From Planctobacterium marinum (GTDB lineage: Bacteria > Pseudomonadota > Gammaproteobacteria > Enterobacterales > Alteromonadaceae): a stretch of DNA of 64,000 nucleotides. The DNA is taken from assembly GCF_020687805.1 (NCBI RefSeq), contig NZ_JAJEWQ010000006.1:121750-185749 (forward strand). The letters are read 5' to 3'. The position numbers were made by a program, and so were the translations under genes. The notes beneath the pieces were generated by a model. That model had not been told where the DNA came from and did not search any database. It was given only the letters and a program-made list of their open reading frames with translations. The number at the start of each line of letters is the position of its first letter. Within the stretch, counting starts at the first letter, position 1. Shown piece by piece: positions 40,324 to 47,999 of the stretch.

Positions 40324-40447
40324 CCTGTTTTGCTGCTTTCAGTGCACAGAGCCTCATGCTTAATTCAGTAGATATTCACTTTCCCTGGCTATACTTATAC
40401 ACTGGTAGAAACGCATTTTTGCATAAAGGAAAAGTGAGGGCAGTCTC

Positions 40448-41149
40448 ATGAATTGCAGTTTAATCAAACGAAACCTGTTACCTCTAATCGTGATGTTGCT
40501 AATGGCAGGGTGCGCTTCTGTGCCCGAGAGTGTGCAATTGCCGGAAGATACGCCGTTGGTCCCATATCAGCAGGCGGCAGCCGAACCTGATGTGCAAAAG
40601 GACAAAATGGCACGTTGGGGTGGGGTCATTGCGAATATCGAGAACAAGCAAGATAAAACCCAGTTAGACCTGGTATTTTACCCGCTAAGAGGCTACGGCC
40701 GTCCGATTGTGGGCAAGGAAAGTATTGGTCGCTTTCGCGTTTATGTTAAAGGCTTTTTAGATCCGATGGTCTATAAAAAGGGACGCAGCGTAACGTTCGC
40801 CGGCAAGATTAAAGGCATTGAAGAAGGTCTTGTTGGTGAGCACGTGTATCAGTACCCTACGCTGGAAGCAACCGGCTATTACCTGTGGGAAGATATTGAT
40901 CGTATTGAAATCGAAACCATTTCAGTCTGGCCTCATTTCCGCTATGGCTATCCTTACGGCTACCGTGGCATTTACGGATGGAACCACTGGCCATTTTATC
41001 AAAGGCACGTTGTAGTGCGAAAACATCAACACCACAACAATGGCGGCAACCAGGGGGACAGCGGTGCGATTAACGGCAATCACTCTAACAATCGCAGTAA
41101 CGACAGAGGAAATGACTGGCATAAGCAAAGAGGCAATCGAGAGCCGTAA
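40448..41149 (+). CDS. Slp/YeaY-family outer membrane lipoprotein
   Basis: A 233-residue lipoprotein with lipobox LLMAGC (Cys22). The following Slp domain contains VPYQQAAAEPDVQKDKMARW, GGVIANIENKQDKTQLDLVF and GRFRVYVKGFLDPMVYKKG. The second amino acid after Cys is Ala, so sorting to the outer membrane is expected. The tail (about 195-233) is unusual: rich in His, Asn and Gly (VRKHQHHNNGGNQGDSG), following an aromatic Tyr/Gly patch. Position between tsaB and fadD matches yeaY of E. coli. Slp proteins are linked to stationary-phase and acid stress; the role here is not shown. Confidence 0.88.
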   Translation: MNCSLIKRNLLPLIVMLLMAGCASVPESVQLPEDTPLVPYQQAAAEPDVQKDKMARWGGVIANIENKQDKTQLDLVFYPLRGYGRPIVGKESIGRFRVYVKGFLDPMVYKKGRSVTFAGKIKGIEEGLVGEHVYQYPTLEATGYYLWEDIDRIEIETISVWPHFRYGYPYGYRGIYGWNHWPFYQRHVVVRKHQHHNNGGNQGDSGAINGNHSNNRSNDRGNDWHKQRGNREP

Positions 41150-41177
41150 GACTTGTTGTTACCCTGCAAAAAATGAT

Positions 41178-41205
41178 ACAAAGCGGCAAATTATTGCCGC
41201 TTTGT
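41178..41205. terminator. Hairpin after slp gene
   Basis: A perfect 12-bp stem, ACAAAGCGGCAA (41178-41189) with TTGCCGCTTTGT (41194-41205), has a 4-base ATTA loop. It is followed only by AGTATTT before the next ATG at 41213. It probably terminates slp and must limit readthrough into the hydrolase gene. Confidence 0.65.
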
Positions 41206-41212
41206 AGTATTT

Positions 41213-42049
41213 ATGAAAGACATCGAGATTCCGCTTGCCAATATCACCTTACGTGGTCTTGAATTTGGTGACAGTAGCCAACCCACGATTCTGGCATTGC
41301 ATGGTTGGTTAGACAATGCCGCCAGTTTTATCCCACTTGCGGCGTGCTTATCCGGTTACCACATTCTTGCTGTTGATTTTGCCGGACATGGCAAAAGTGA
41401 TCACAGAGTTCCCGGAGCCCACTATCATCTTATGGACAATGTTCAGGACTTGCACGAACTGGTGACGTATCTCAAGCTGAACAAGGTCTTGCTCCTTGGG
41501 CATTCGATGGGAGGTATTGTTGCTTCTGTTTACGCCAGTTGCTTCCCGGAAAATGTTGAACGGCTTGCCGTAATAGAATCTTTTGGTCCCCTGACAATGG
41601 CAGCAGATACCAGTCCGGAACAACTTAAAAAGTCCATTGAAAGTCGCTTAGCGATGCAGCAAAAAGCCCCTCGCCATCCCGACTCTCTGGAAACTGCCGT
41701 TAAAGCAAGGTTAATGGCTGGCGATATGAACAAGGCTTCTGCTCAGCTGCTTATGGAACGCAACCTGATGCAAACACCTGATGGACTGCGTTGGCGAACA
41801 GATCCCAGGCTAAGAACGATATCTTCTCTGCGACTGACCGAAGCTCAGGCAAACGCTTTTATTGTCAATGTCAGTTGTCCATGGCTAACTCTGTTAGGGT
41901 CGGAGGGGTTTGAGAAACTCAAGGTAAACGTTGACAAACGAAAAGCGCAGGTAGCGCAGCTCGAACTGGAAACCTGCCCGGGAGGGCATCATCTGCATAT
42001 GGATAACCCAAGACCGGTTGCAGAAAAAATAAGCACATTTTTTTCCTGA
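41213..42049 (+). CDS. Alpha/beta-fold hydrolase
   Basis: A 278-residue alpha/beta hydrolase. It has the oxyanion-hole motif ALHGWLDNAASF, the nucleophile elbow GHSMGG (Ser catalytic), AVDFAGHGKSD before it, and a late histidine in CPGGHHLHMDNP; the acid is probably the Asp/Glu near LLGSEGFEKL. No signal peptide, so cytosolic. It lies between slp and fadD and is followed by a FadR-like operator, but it is outside that operator's reach. It resembles lipase/serine hydrolase-like proteins; the substrate is unknown. Confidence 0.85.
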   Translation: MKDIEIPLANITLRGLEFGDSSQPTILALHGWLDNAASFIPLAACLSGYHILAVDFAGHGKSDHRVPGAHYHLMDNVQDLHELVTYLKLNKVLLLGHSMGGIVASVYASCFPENVERLAVIESFGPLTMAADTSPEQLKKSIESRLAMQQKAPRHPDSLETAVKARLMAGDMNKASAQLLMERNLMQTPDGLRWRTDPRLRTISSLRLTEAQANAFIVNVSCPWLTLLGSEGFEKLKVNVDKRKAQVAQLELETCPGGHHLHMDNPRPVAEKISTFFS

Positions 42050-42133
42050 ATGATGAAGTTTCATCACTATTGTTAACGAGATGTGATTAAAAGTTTAACT
42101 TTGCAAAAGGTTTGGCTAGTATTAAACAATTGC

Positions 42134-42150
42134 TCTGGTCCGAGGACTAA
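42134..42150 (+). promoter_or_regulatory. Candidate FadR operator upstream of fadD
   Basis: TCTGGTCCGAGGACTAA matches the central and left part of the E. coli FadR consensus (AACTGGTCCGACCTGTT), with an exact CTGGTCCGA core. It lies 79 bases before the fadD start. A fadR gene is present at 58744, so repression of fadD by FadR, relieved by acyl-CoA, is likely. Confidence 0.6.
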
Positions 42151-42228
42151 TTATTAGTTTTGCGTGACAACAGAGTTAACACTAACAATAAATACATTCA
42201 GACCCCAGCACCCTCAGGAGCCAATACA

Positions 42229-43881
42229 GTGGAAAAGATTTGGTTGCAGAATTACCACGAGAGCGTACAACCCGAAGTGGACCCAGATAAATACACTTCA
42301 TTAGTTGATATCTACGAACAGTCCGTTGCTAAGTATGCCGATAAAGATGCATACATTAACATGGGGCACAAGATAACGTTTCGGGAGCTGGACGAGTATT
42401 CAAAACAGTTCGCCGCATATTTGCAAGGGCAGGGCCTTAAAAAAGGTGACGCGGTTGCGGTGATGATGCCCAACCTGATCCAATACCCGATTTGTATTTT
42501 TGGCATACTCAGAGCCGGTATGTCTGTGGTGAATGTCAATCCGATGTATACCGAACGCGAGTTGCAACATCAACTCAACGATTCTGAGGCAAAAGCCATT
42601 GTCATCGTTGAGAATTTTGCCAATACCCTGTCAGCGATTATCGATAAAACTCCCGTTAAACTCACAATGCTGACGAAAATTGGAGACATGTTACCCATCC
42701 CTAAACGTTGGATTGTCAACGCGGTACTGAAACACGTTAAGAAGATGATCCCCGATTTCAGCTTGCCTGGTGCTGTGCCGTTTTTGGATGCGTTAAGCCG
42801 GGGCAAGAATCTGCCATTTAACAAACCTGAGATCAGTAATGATGATATTGCCTTTTTGCAGTATACCGGCGGCACGACCGGGGTATCTAAAGGGGGGATG
42901 CTGACCCATCGCAACATGGTGGCCAACCTGGAGCAGGTATCCGGAATACTCGAACCCGTTATTACCCCGGGAGAGGAAATTGTGGTGACCGCATTGCCGC
43001 TATACCACATTTTCGCGTTACAAGGTAACTGCCTGACCTTTATGAAGTTTGGTTGTCCAAATCTGTTGATCACGAACCCGCGTGACATGCCGGGATTTGT
43101 CAATGAACTGAGTAAATATGACTTTTCCATTATTACCGGGGTAAACACCTTGTTTAACGGTTTACTAAACACCCCCGGATTCAGCGAACTGGACTTTTCC
43201 CGCTTTAAATTTGGTTTAGGTGGCGGTATGGCGGTGCAAAGCTCTGTGGCTGAGCGCTGGCATGATGTAACCGGTACTGTCTTACTGGAAGGTTATGGCT
43301 TAACTGAATGTAGCCCGGTGGTTACCGTAAATCCGCCACAGCTGGAACGATATAAAGGGTCGATCGGCATGCCTGTGCCTTCAACGGATATCCGTTTGTT
43401 GGATGAACAGGGCAATGAAGTGCCTATGGGGGAAGCCGGTGAAATGTATGTGCGTGGACCGCAGGTTATGAAAGGCTACCTGAATCGTCCGGAAGCCACT
43501 GACGAAATCATAAAAGATGGTTGGTTAGCCACCGGAGATATCGCTAAGTGTGACGAAGACGGTTATTTCTATATCGTCGATCGCAAAAAAGACATGATTC
43601 TGGTATCCGGATTTAACGTCTTCCCCAACGAAGTCGAAGATGTGGCAACGATGCATCCGGGCGTTCTGGAAGCGGCTGCAATCGGTGTCCCACATGAGGT
43701 TTCCGGTGAAATTGTAAAACTGTTTATCGTGAAAAAAGACGAGGCGCTCACTGATAAGGATATCATCGCGCATTGTAAATCTCACCTGACAGGTTATAAG
43801 GTGCCAAAAATTGTTGAGTTTAGAGACGAGCTTCCTAAATCAAATGTTGGTAAGATACTGCGCAGGCAACTCAGAGATTAA
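42229..43881 (+). CDS. fadD: Long-chain-fatty-acid--CoA ligase FadD
   Basis: FadD activates imported long-chain fatty acids to acyl-CoA via an acyl-AMP intermediate. The 550-residue protein has ANL-superfamily motifs: P-loop [55 protein letters not shown] with the hinge Asp/Arg, and the catalytic Lys of [11 protein letters not shown] prefer GTG 42229 ([10 protein letters not shown], with AGGAG eight bases upstream), matching the E. coli N-terminus KKVWLNRY. A TTG at 42160 would add 23 unconserved residues. A FadR-like box lies upstream. Confidence 0.97.
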   Translation: MEKIWLQNYHESVQPEVDPDKYTSLVDIYEQSVAKYADKDAYINMGHKITFRELDEYSKQFAAYLQGQGLKKGDAVAVMMPNLIQYPICIFGILRAGMSVVNVNPMYTERELQHQLNDSEAKAIVIVENFANTLSAIIDKTPVKLTMLTKIGDMLPIPKRWIVNAVLKHVKKMIPDFSLPGAVPFLDALSRGKNLPFNKPEISNDDIAFLQYTGGTTGVSKGGMLTHRNMVANLEQVSGILEPVITPGEEIVVTALPLYHIFALQGNCLTFMKFGCPNLLITNPRDMPGFVNELSKYDFSIITGVNTLFNGLLNTPGFSELDFSRFKFGLGGGMAVQSSVAERWHDVTGTVLLEGYGLTECSPVVTVNPPQLERYKGSIGMPVPSTDIRLLDEQGNEVPMGEAGEMYVRGPQVMKGYLNRPEATDEIIKDGWLATGDIAKCDEDGYFYIVDRKKDMILVSGFNVFPNEVEDVATMHPGVLEAAAIGVPHEVSGEIVKLFIVKKDEALTDKDIIAHCKSHLTGYKVPKIVEFRDELPKSNVGKILRRQLRD

Positions 43882-43889
43882 TAAAAATA

Positions 43890-43912
43890 ACCGGCGCCAG
43901 CCGGTTTTTTTT
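43890..43912 (+). terminator. Terminator between fadD and rnd
   Basis: ACCGGC (43890-43895) pairs with GCCGGT (43900-43905) and is followed by eight T. It lies within 10 bases of the fadD stop. Confidence 0.9.
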
Positions 43913-43931
43913 ACCCCAACATTTGATACTT

Positions 43932-45059
43932 ATGGAATTCCAAATAATCAACGACAACGGAAGCCTGGCAGAATACTGTCAGCAATCTAAAGGGGCAGAG
44001 TTTATCTCCCTTGATACCGAATTTGTACGAACCCGTACCTGGTACCCGCAATGTGGCTTAATCCAAATCAATAATGGCAAGCGCATTGTGTTGGTGGACC
44101 CGCTTACTATTTCCGACTGGCAACCACTAAAAGACATTCTGGTGGCACCTGATATTGTCAAGGTACTGCATTCTTGTTCAGAAGATTTAGAGGTGTTTTC
44201 CCGGTTGCTGGGAGTTTATCCAGCACCGATATTTGATACTCAGTTTGCCGCCTGTCTGGCGGGGTTGGGCAATACCCTGGGCTACGCCAAACTCATTCAG
44301 GACCTGCTTGGGATTGAAGTGGATAAAGGCGAGTCCAGAACTGACTGGTTGCGTCGTCCTTTAAGTGATACACAATTGCAGTACGCAGCCAATGACGTGT
44401 TATATCTGCATCAGGTTTACCCAATGTTAAAATCGAAAATCGACGCCTTAGGTCGTTTTGATTGGGTCCTGCAGGAAATGGCAACACTGAGCCTGAAAAA
44501 ATCCGCTAATTTGGCAGCGCAATACCGGTATCTGTTGGTTAAAAACGCCTGGCAATTAAATGCCGGGGAGTTAGCCGTTTTACAGGAACTTGCAGGCTGG
44601 CGCTATAATAAAGCGGTGGAGCAAGATCTGGCGGCAAATTTTGTGATTAAAGAAGCGGCAATGCTGGAAATTGCCCGACGCGCACCTAAATCTATTGCGC
44701 GACTGGCTGCATTGAATGTACTTACCGGAAAAGAAATGCGTTTGTACGGGGAGGAGATATTATCCCTGATATTAACTGCATCACTGATCAACGAAGAAAA
44801 TCGCCCGGAAAAAATTCGTCGCCTGGTGGATATCAAAGCTTACAAGAAGATTTGTCAAAGTATTCGCAGTGCCTGCATTGATGTGGCGGAAGAACAAAAT
44901 ATTCCGCTCGAAGTTTTAGCCTCTAAAAAGCAAATTAATCAGTTTTTGAAATGGTTGTGGTTTGATGTCGAAGAGTGCAAGCTCCAGGACATTAAGCCTG
45001 ATCTATGTCTTGGATGGCGACACTATTTGTTAGCAGAAGTATTAAGCCAGTATCATTAA
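43932..45059 (+). CDS. rnd: Ribonuclease D
   Basis: RNase D is a 3'-5' exoribonuclease trimming tRNA and small RNA precursors. The 375-residue protein shows all DEDDy exonuclease motifs: ISLDTEFVRTRTW (Exo I), HSCSEDLEVFSRLL (Exo II) and YAANDVLYL (Exo III with Tyr). An HRDC domain follows (LAGWRYNKAVEQDLAANFV). ATG 43932 is preferred; a TTG three codons upstream is in frame. fadD-rnd order is as in E. coli. ycgL follows after 29 bases. Confidence 0.95.
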   Translation: MEFQIINDNGSLAEYCQQSKGAEFISLDTEFVRTRTWYPQCGLIQINNGKRIVLVDPLTISDWQPLKDILVAPDIVKVLHSCSEDLEVFSRLLGVYPAPIFDTQFAACLAGLGNTLGYAKLIQDLLGIEVDKGESRTDWLRRPLSDTQLQYAANDVLYLHQVYPMLKSKIDALGRFDWVLQEMATLSLKKSANLAAQYRYLLVKNAWQLNAGELAVLQELAGWRYNKAVEQDLAANFVIKEAAMLEIARRAPKSIARLAALNVLTGKEMRLYGEEILSLILTASLINEENRPEKIRRLVDIKAYKKICQSIRSACIDVAEEQNIPLEVLASKKQINQFLKWLWFDVEECKLQDIKPDLCLGWRHYLLAEVLSQYH

Positions 45060-45088
45060 TTATTCATTGAAGTCAGAAATAACACAGT

Positions 45089-45373
45089 ATGCTTTGTGCC
45101 ATTTATAAAAGTAGTAAGAAAACAGAAACTTATCTGTATGTTGAAAAGCGTGACGATTTTAGTCGGGTTCCGGAGCCATTAATGGACACTTTTGGAAAGC
45201 CGCAGTTTGTCATGTTATTTAATCTTGCCGGATCAAAGAGTTTGATTCGAACCAGTAACGACAAGGTTTCCGAAGCACTGACAGAAAGTGGTTATTATTT
45301 GCAATTACCCCCAAAAACAGAAAGCCTCCTGGTGCAACACAAAGCCATGGTCAAAGGTGAGCAGGATGATTAG
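45089..45373 (+). CDS. ycgL: YcgL domain-containing protein
   Basis: A 94-residue small cytosolic protein of the YcgL family. It begins CAIYKSSKKTETYLYV and contains VPEPLMDTFGKPQFVMLFNL and YYLQLPP, all conserved in the family. The fold is known from E. coli YcgL but the function is not. The stop overlaps the start of the lytic transglycosylase gene by 8 bases, indicating co-expression. Confidence 0.92.
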   Translation: MLCAIYKSSKKTETYLYVEKRDDFSRVPEPLMDTFGKPQFVMLFNLAGSKSLIRTSNDKVSEALTESGYYLQLPPKTESLLVQHKAMVKGEQDD

Positions 45374-46373
45374 GGCGTCCACTTTACTTTCATTGCAGTC
45401 AATACTTCTGGCACTGTCATTGTTGGTACAACCAACTGTATTTGCGCAAAACAGCGATGGCAAAGTCAGTTTTGAGCAGTACATATCGGATTTTAAAGTA
45501 GAGGCTATGGAAAGAGGCTTTAGCCGTTCATTTTTAGATGCCAGCTTCGACGATATTCAGTTTTATCAACGGGCTGTATCCTCGGATAAAAATCAGCCGG
45601 AATTTAAACAAACCCTGGATACCTATTTACCGAAAAGATTACCAGCCTGGAAGGTTAACAAAGCGATTGAGTTACACCAGACACACGCGGAATTATTGGC
45701 GCAGGTCAGTGAAAAATACGGTGTGCAGTCGCGCTTTATTGTGGCGCTTTGGGGAGTAGAGAGTAACTTTGGTAAATTAACTGGTGGATATCCGGTATTG
45801 TCCGCTTTAGCGACGCTGGCCTATGAAGGCCGCCGTGAGGCCCTTTTCAGAAAGCAGTTATATGCGGCGCTGACCATCTTACATGAAGGCCATATCCAAA
45901 AAGCTGATTTTAAAGGCTCATGGGCCGGCGCGATGGGACAGAGTCAGTTTATGCCTACATCATTTTTAAATTATGCTCAGGATTTTGATGGTGATGGTAA
46001 GAAAGATATCTGGAACAACACCCAGGATGTGTTTGCGTCTATCGCTAATTTTTTGGCCACTGAAGGTTGGGATAATACCAGTACCTGGGGGCGTCAGGTT
46101 AAATTACCCGCTGGATTTAATTACAAATTAACGGGGCTGAAACGAGACAAAATGAAACCCTTACGTGAGTGGCAGACCCTTGGGGTCAGACGCATGGACG
46201 GACGGGATTTACCTGAAAGGGAACTGATGGCATCGTTGATTATGCCGGATGATGAAAAAGGGCGCATCTATCTGGTGTACGAGAACTTTCATACACTGAT
46301 GGGTTGGAACCGCTCGACGTATTTTGGTGCCTCTGTCGGCCACCTGGCAGATCGAATAAAGCTGGGACGATGA
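45366..46373 (+). CDS. Lytic murein transglycosylase (MltB-like, SLT family)
   Basis: A 335-residue periplasmic enzyme that cleaves peptidoglycan with formation of 1,6-anhydromuramyl ends. A Sec signal (about 1-27, LLALSLLVQPTVFA) is followed by the MltB-type domain. The catalytic Glu sits in ALWGVESNFGK; also present are PVLSALATLAYEGRR, SWAGAMGQSQFMPTSFLNYA and DFDGDGKKDIWN. There is no lipobox, so it is soluble rather than lipid-anchored like E. coli MltB, and no C-terminal peptidoglycan-binding domain. It sits between ycgL and ycgM. Confidence 0.92.
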   Translation: MIRASTLLSLQSILLALSLLVQPTVFAQNSDGKVSFEQYISDFKVEAMERGFSRSFLDASFDDIQFYQRAVSSDKNQPEFKQTLDTYLPKRLPAWKVNKAIELHQTHAELLAQVSEKYGVQSRFIVALWGVESNFGKLTGGYPVLSALATLAYEGRREALFRKQLYAALTILHEGHIQKADFKGSWAGAMGQSQFMPTSFLNYAQDFDGDGKKDIWNNTQDVFASIANFLATEGWDNTSTWGRQVKLPAGFNYKLTGLKRDKMKPLREWQTLGVRRMDGRDLPERELMASLIMPDDEKGRIYLVYENFHTLMGWNRSTYFGASVGHLADRIKLGR

Positions 46374-46377
46374 AACT

Positions 46378-47064
46378 ATGGAGACAGTGACACAATACCA
46401 ACATCGTTTTACAGACGGTAAACCCTGTCTTTTACAACCAGGAAAAGTGGTGTGTGTAGGGCGCAACTATGCCGATCACATCGCTGAACTAAGCAATGCG
46501 GTACCAAAAGAGCCATTATTGTTTATCAAAGCAAATAATAGTCTGACGTCATTTCACGATGTCATTCACATTCCGGAAACTGGTGAGTGTCACAACGAAC
46601 TTGAATTGGCCTTTTTGTTGGGAAAACCGCTGCGCAATGCAGATGTTTCGCAAGTATATGACGCCATTGCAGGCGTGGGCCTGGCACTGGATTTAACGTT
46701 ACGAGATAAACAAAGCGAACTCAAAGCCAATGGTCATCCGTGGGAAAGAGCAAAAGCATTCGATGGCAGTTGTCCTGTGAGCGAATTCATGCCTGTGTCT
46801 GCGGATACATTAAACACGGCTTTTCAGTTCCAACTTGAAGTAAATGGACATTGTCGCCAGCAGGGAGATTCATCCAATATGTTGTGGCAGTGGCCAGAAT
46901 TGCTGGCCCATGTTTCACAAACCTTTACGCTTTTTCCCGGTGACATTGTGCTAACCGGCACGCCTAAAGGGGTTGGTCCACTGGTGTCTGGTGACCAGAT
47001 TAAAGCTTCTCTGCACAACATGTTAACCTGTGAAGCCACAGTGAAGCAGGGGAGTACACTGTAA
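46378..47064 (+). CDS. ycgM: Fumarylacetoacetate hydrolase family protein (YcgM-like)
   Basis: A 228-residue FAH-fold enzyme. It has VVCVGRNYADHIAELSNAVP, PLLFIKANNS, the metal-binding ECHNELELAFLLG (Glu-x-Glu), DLTLRDKQSELK, WERAKAFDGSCP and the C-terminal GDIVLTGTPKGVGPL. Relatives act as acylpyruvases or oxaloacetate decarboxylases/tautomerases; the exact substrate is not deducible. It starts 4 bases after the transglycosylase stop and abuts ycgN, one operon. Confidence 0.92.
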   Translation: METVTQYQHRFTDGKPCLLQPGKVVCVGRNYADHIAELSNAVPKEPLLFIKANNSLTSFHDVIHIPETGECHNELELAFLLGKPLRNADVSQVYDAIAGVGLALDLTLRDKQSELKANGHPWERAKAFDGSCPVSEFMPVSADTLNTAFQFQLEVNGHCRQQGDSSNMLWQWPELLAHVSQTFTLFPGDIVLTGTPKGVGPLVSGDQIKASLHNMLTCEATVKQGSTL

Positions 47065-47065
47065 A

Positions 47066-47557
47066 ATGCCGGCCTTTTGGGAAGAGAAATCATTATCAGA
47101 AATGACCCGTCAGGAATGGGAATCTCTCTGTGACGGATGTGGCAAATGTTGTCTGCACAAGTTTATTGATGATGACGCCGTTGAAACCCCGGAAACCACG
47201 GATGTGCTGGAAGAGGGTGAGTCGGTTGAATTTACCAATATTGTCTGCGATTACCTCAATACCAAAACCTGTTCCTGTACGCAGTATGATAACAGAACAG
47301 AACTGGTGCCTGATTGCGTGCAACTTACGAAAGATAATTTGCGCGATATTTTTTATATGCCCACCAGTTGCAGTTATCGACGCCTGCATGAAGGCCGTGG
47401 CTTACCAGCCTGGCATCCTCTGTTAAATCGCAATAAGAAAACCGCGATGCACAAGGCCGGAATGTCGGTGCGGGGTAAGACGGTGTTTGAACATCAGGTG
47501 GATGCAGAAAAGTACGAAGACTATATCGTACTATGGCCATTGCAAGACACAGATTAA
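47066..47557 (+). CDS. ycgN: YcgN family cysteine-cluster protein (UPF0260)
   Basis: A 163-residue protein with the CDGCGKCCLHK cluster, further cysteines in VCDYLNTKTCSCTQY, PDCVQL and PTSCSYRRL, and the family-typical GLPAWHPLL. The pattern of eight cysteines suggests metal (zinc or iron) binding. The biochemical role of UPF0260 is unknown. It starts one base after the ycgM stop and ends the ycgL-mlt-ycgM-ycgN run. Confidence 0.93.
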   Translation: MPAFWEEKSLSEMTRQEWESLCDGCGKCCLHKFIDDDAVETPETTDVLEEGESVEFTNIVCDYLNTKTCSCTQYDNRTELVPDCVQLTKDNLRDIFYMPTSCSYRRLHEGRGLPAWHPLLNRNKKTAMHKAGMSVRGKTVFEHQVDAEKYEDYIVLWPLQDTD

Positions 47558-47999
47558 TACCTGAATAACCGTTTTTGCCATTAATGCGCATTTTTTTTTG
47601 ATAAACAGGTGATAAAAACCGCATACTTTTAATTGTTGCGGTTATACGAAAAATGTTACCAGGCGTATCCTAAGCGCAATTGATTTTTCTTTTTCTGTGT
47701 TAGTGTTGCTTCATAGTCAGAAGTGCGGGATCATCCCTGATCCCTTATAACAAGCGTGTTTAAGTGTGTTTTTAGCGTGTTCCATAAGGTACAGACAGCT
47801 CAAAAATCAAAATCCTCTATCAAAAAAAATATATTTTTTTAATTGCTAAAAAGTGTTTGTTTTCCGCCTTTTATCTGTCTATAAATAAATAGCGCGGATG
47901 GGGTTTCCCCCTGTGCGCAGGAAAATAAATCCACAAAAATCACATACACAATGGCTCTGTCATAGAGCTTAAACACTTAGAATAAATTGGAACACAGCT
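47558..47999 (+). other. Long A/T-rich leader before TonB-dependent receptor
   Basis: No ORF is supported in these 442 bases. The stretch holds a small perfect hairpin arm pair GGGATCA/TGATCCC (47728-47734 and 47739-47745), repeated GCGTGTT-like words near 47753-47780, and a poly-A/T block around 47820-47840. It is probably the promoter and 5' leader of the receptor gene. I do not see a convincing Fur box. Confidence 0.5.

Noticed and set aside
47558-47999. Fur box before receptor 1
   Set aside because: No stretch gives a convincing GATAATGATAATCATTATC-like palindrome; A/T richness alone is not evidence.
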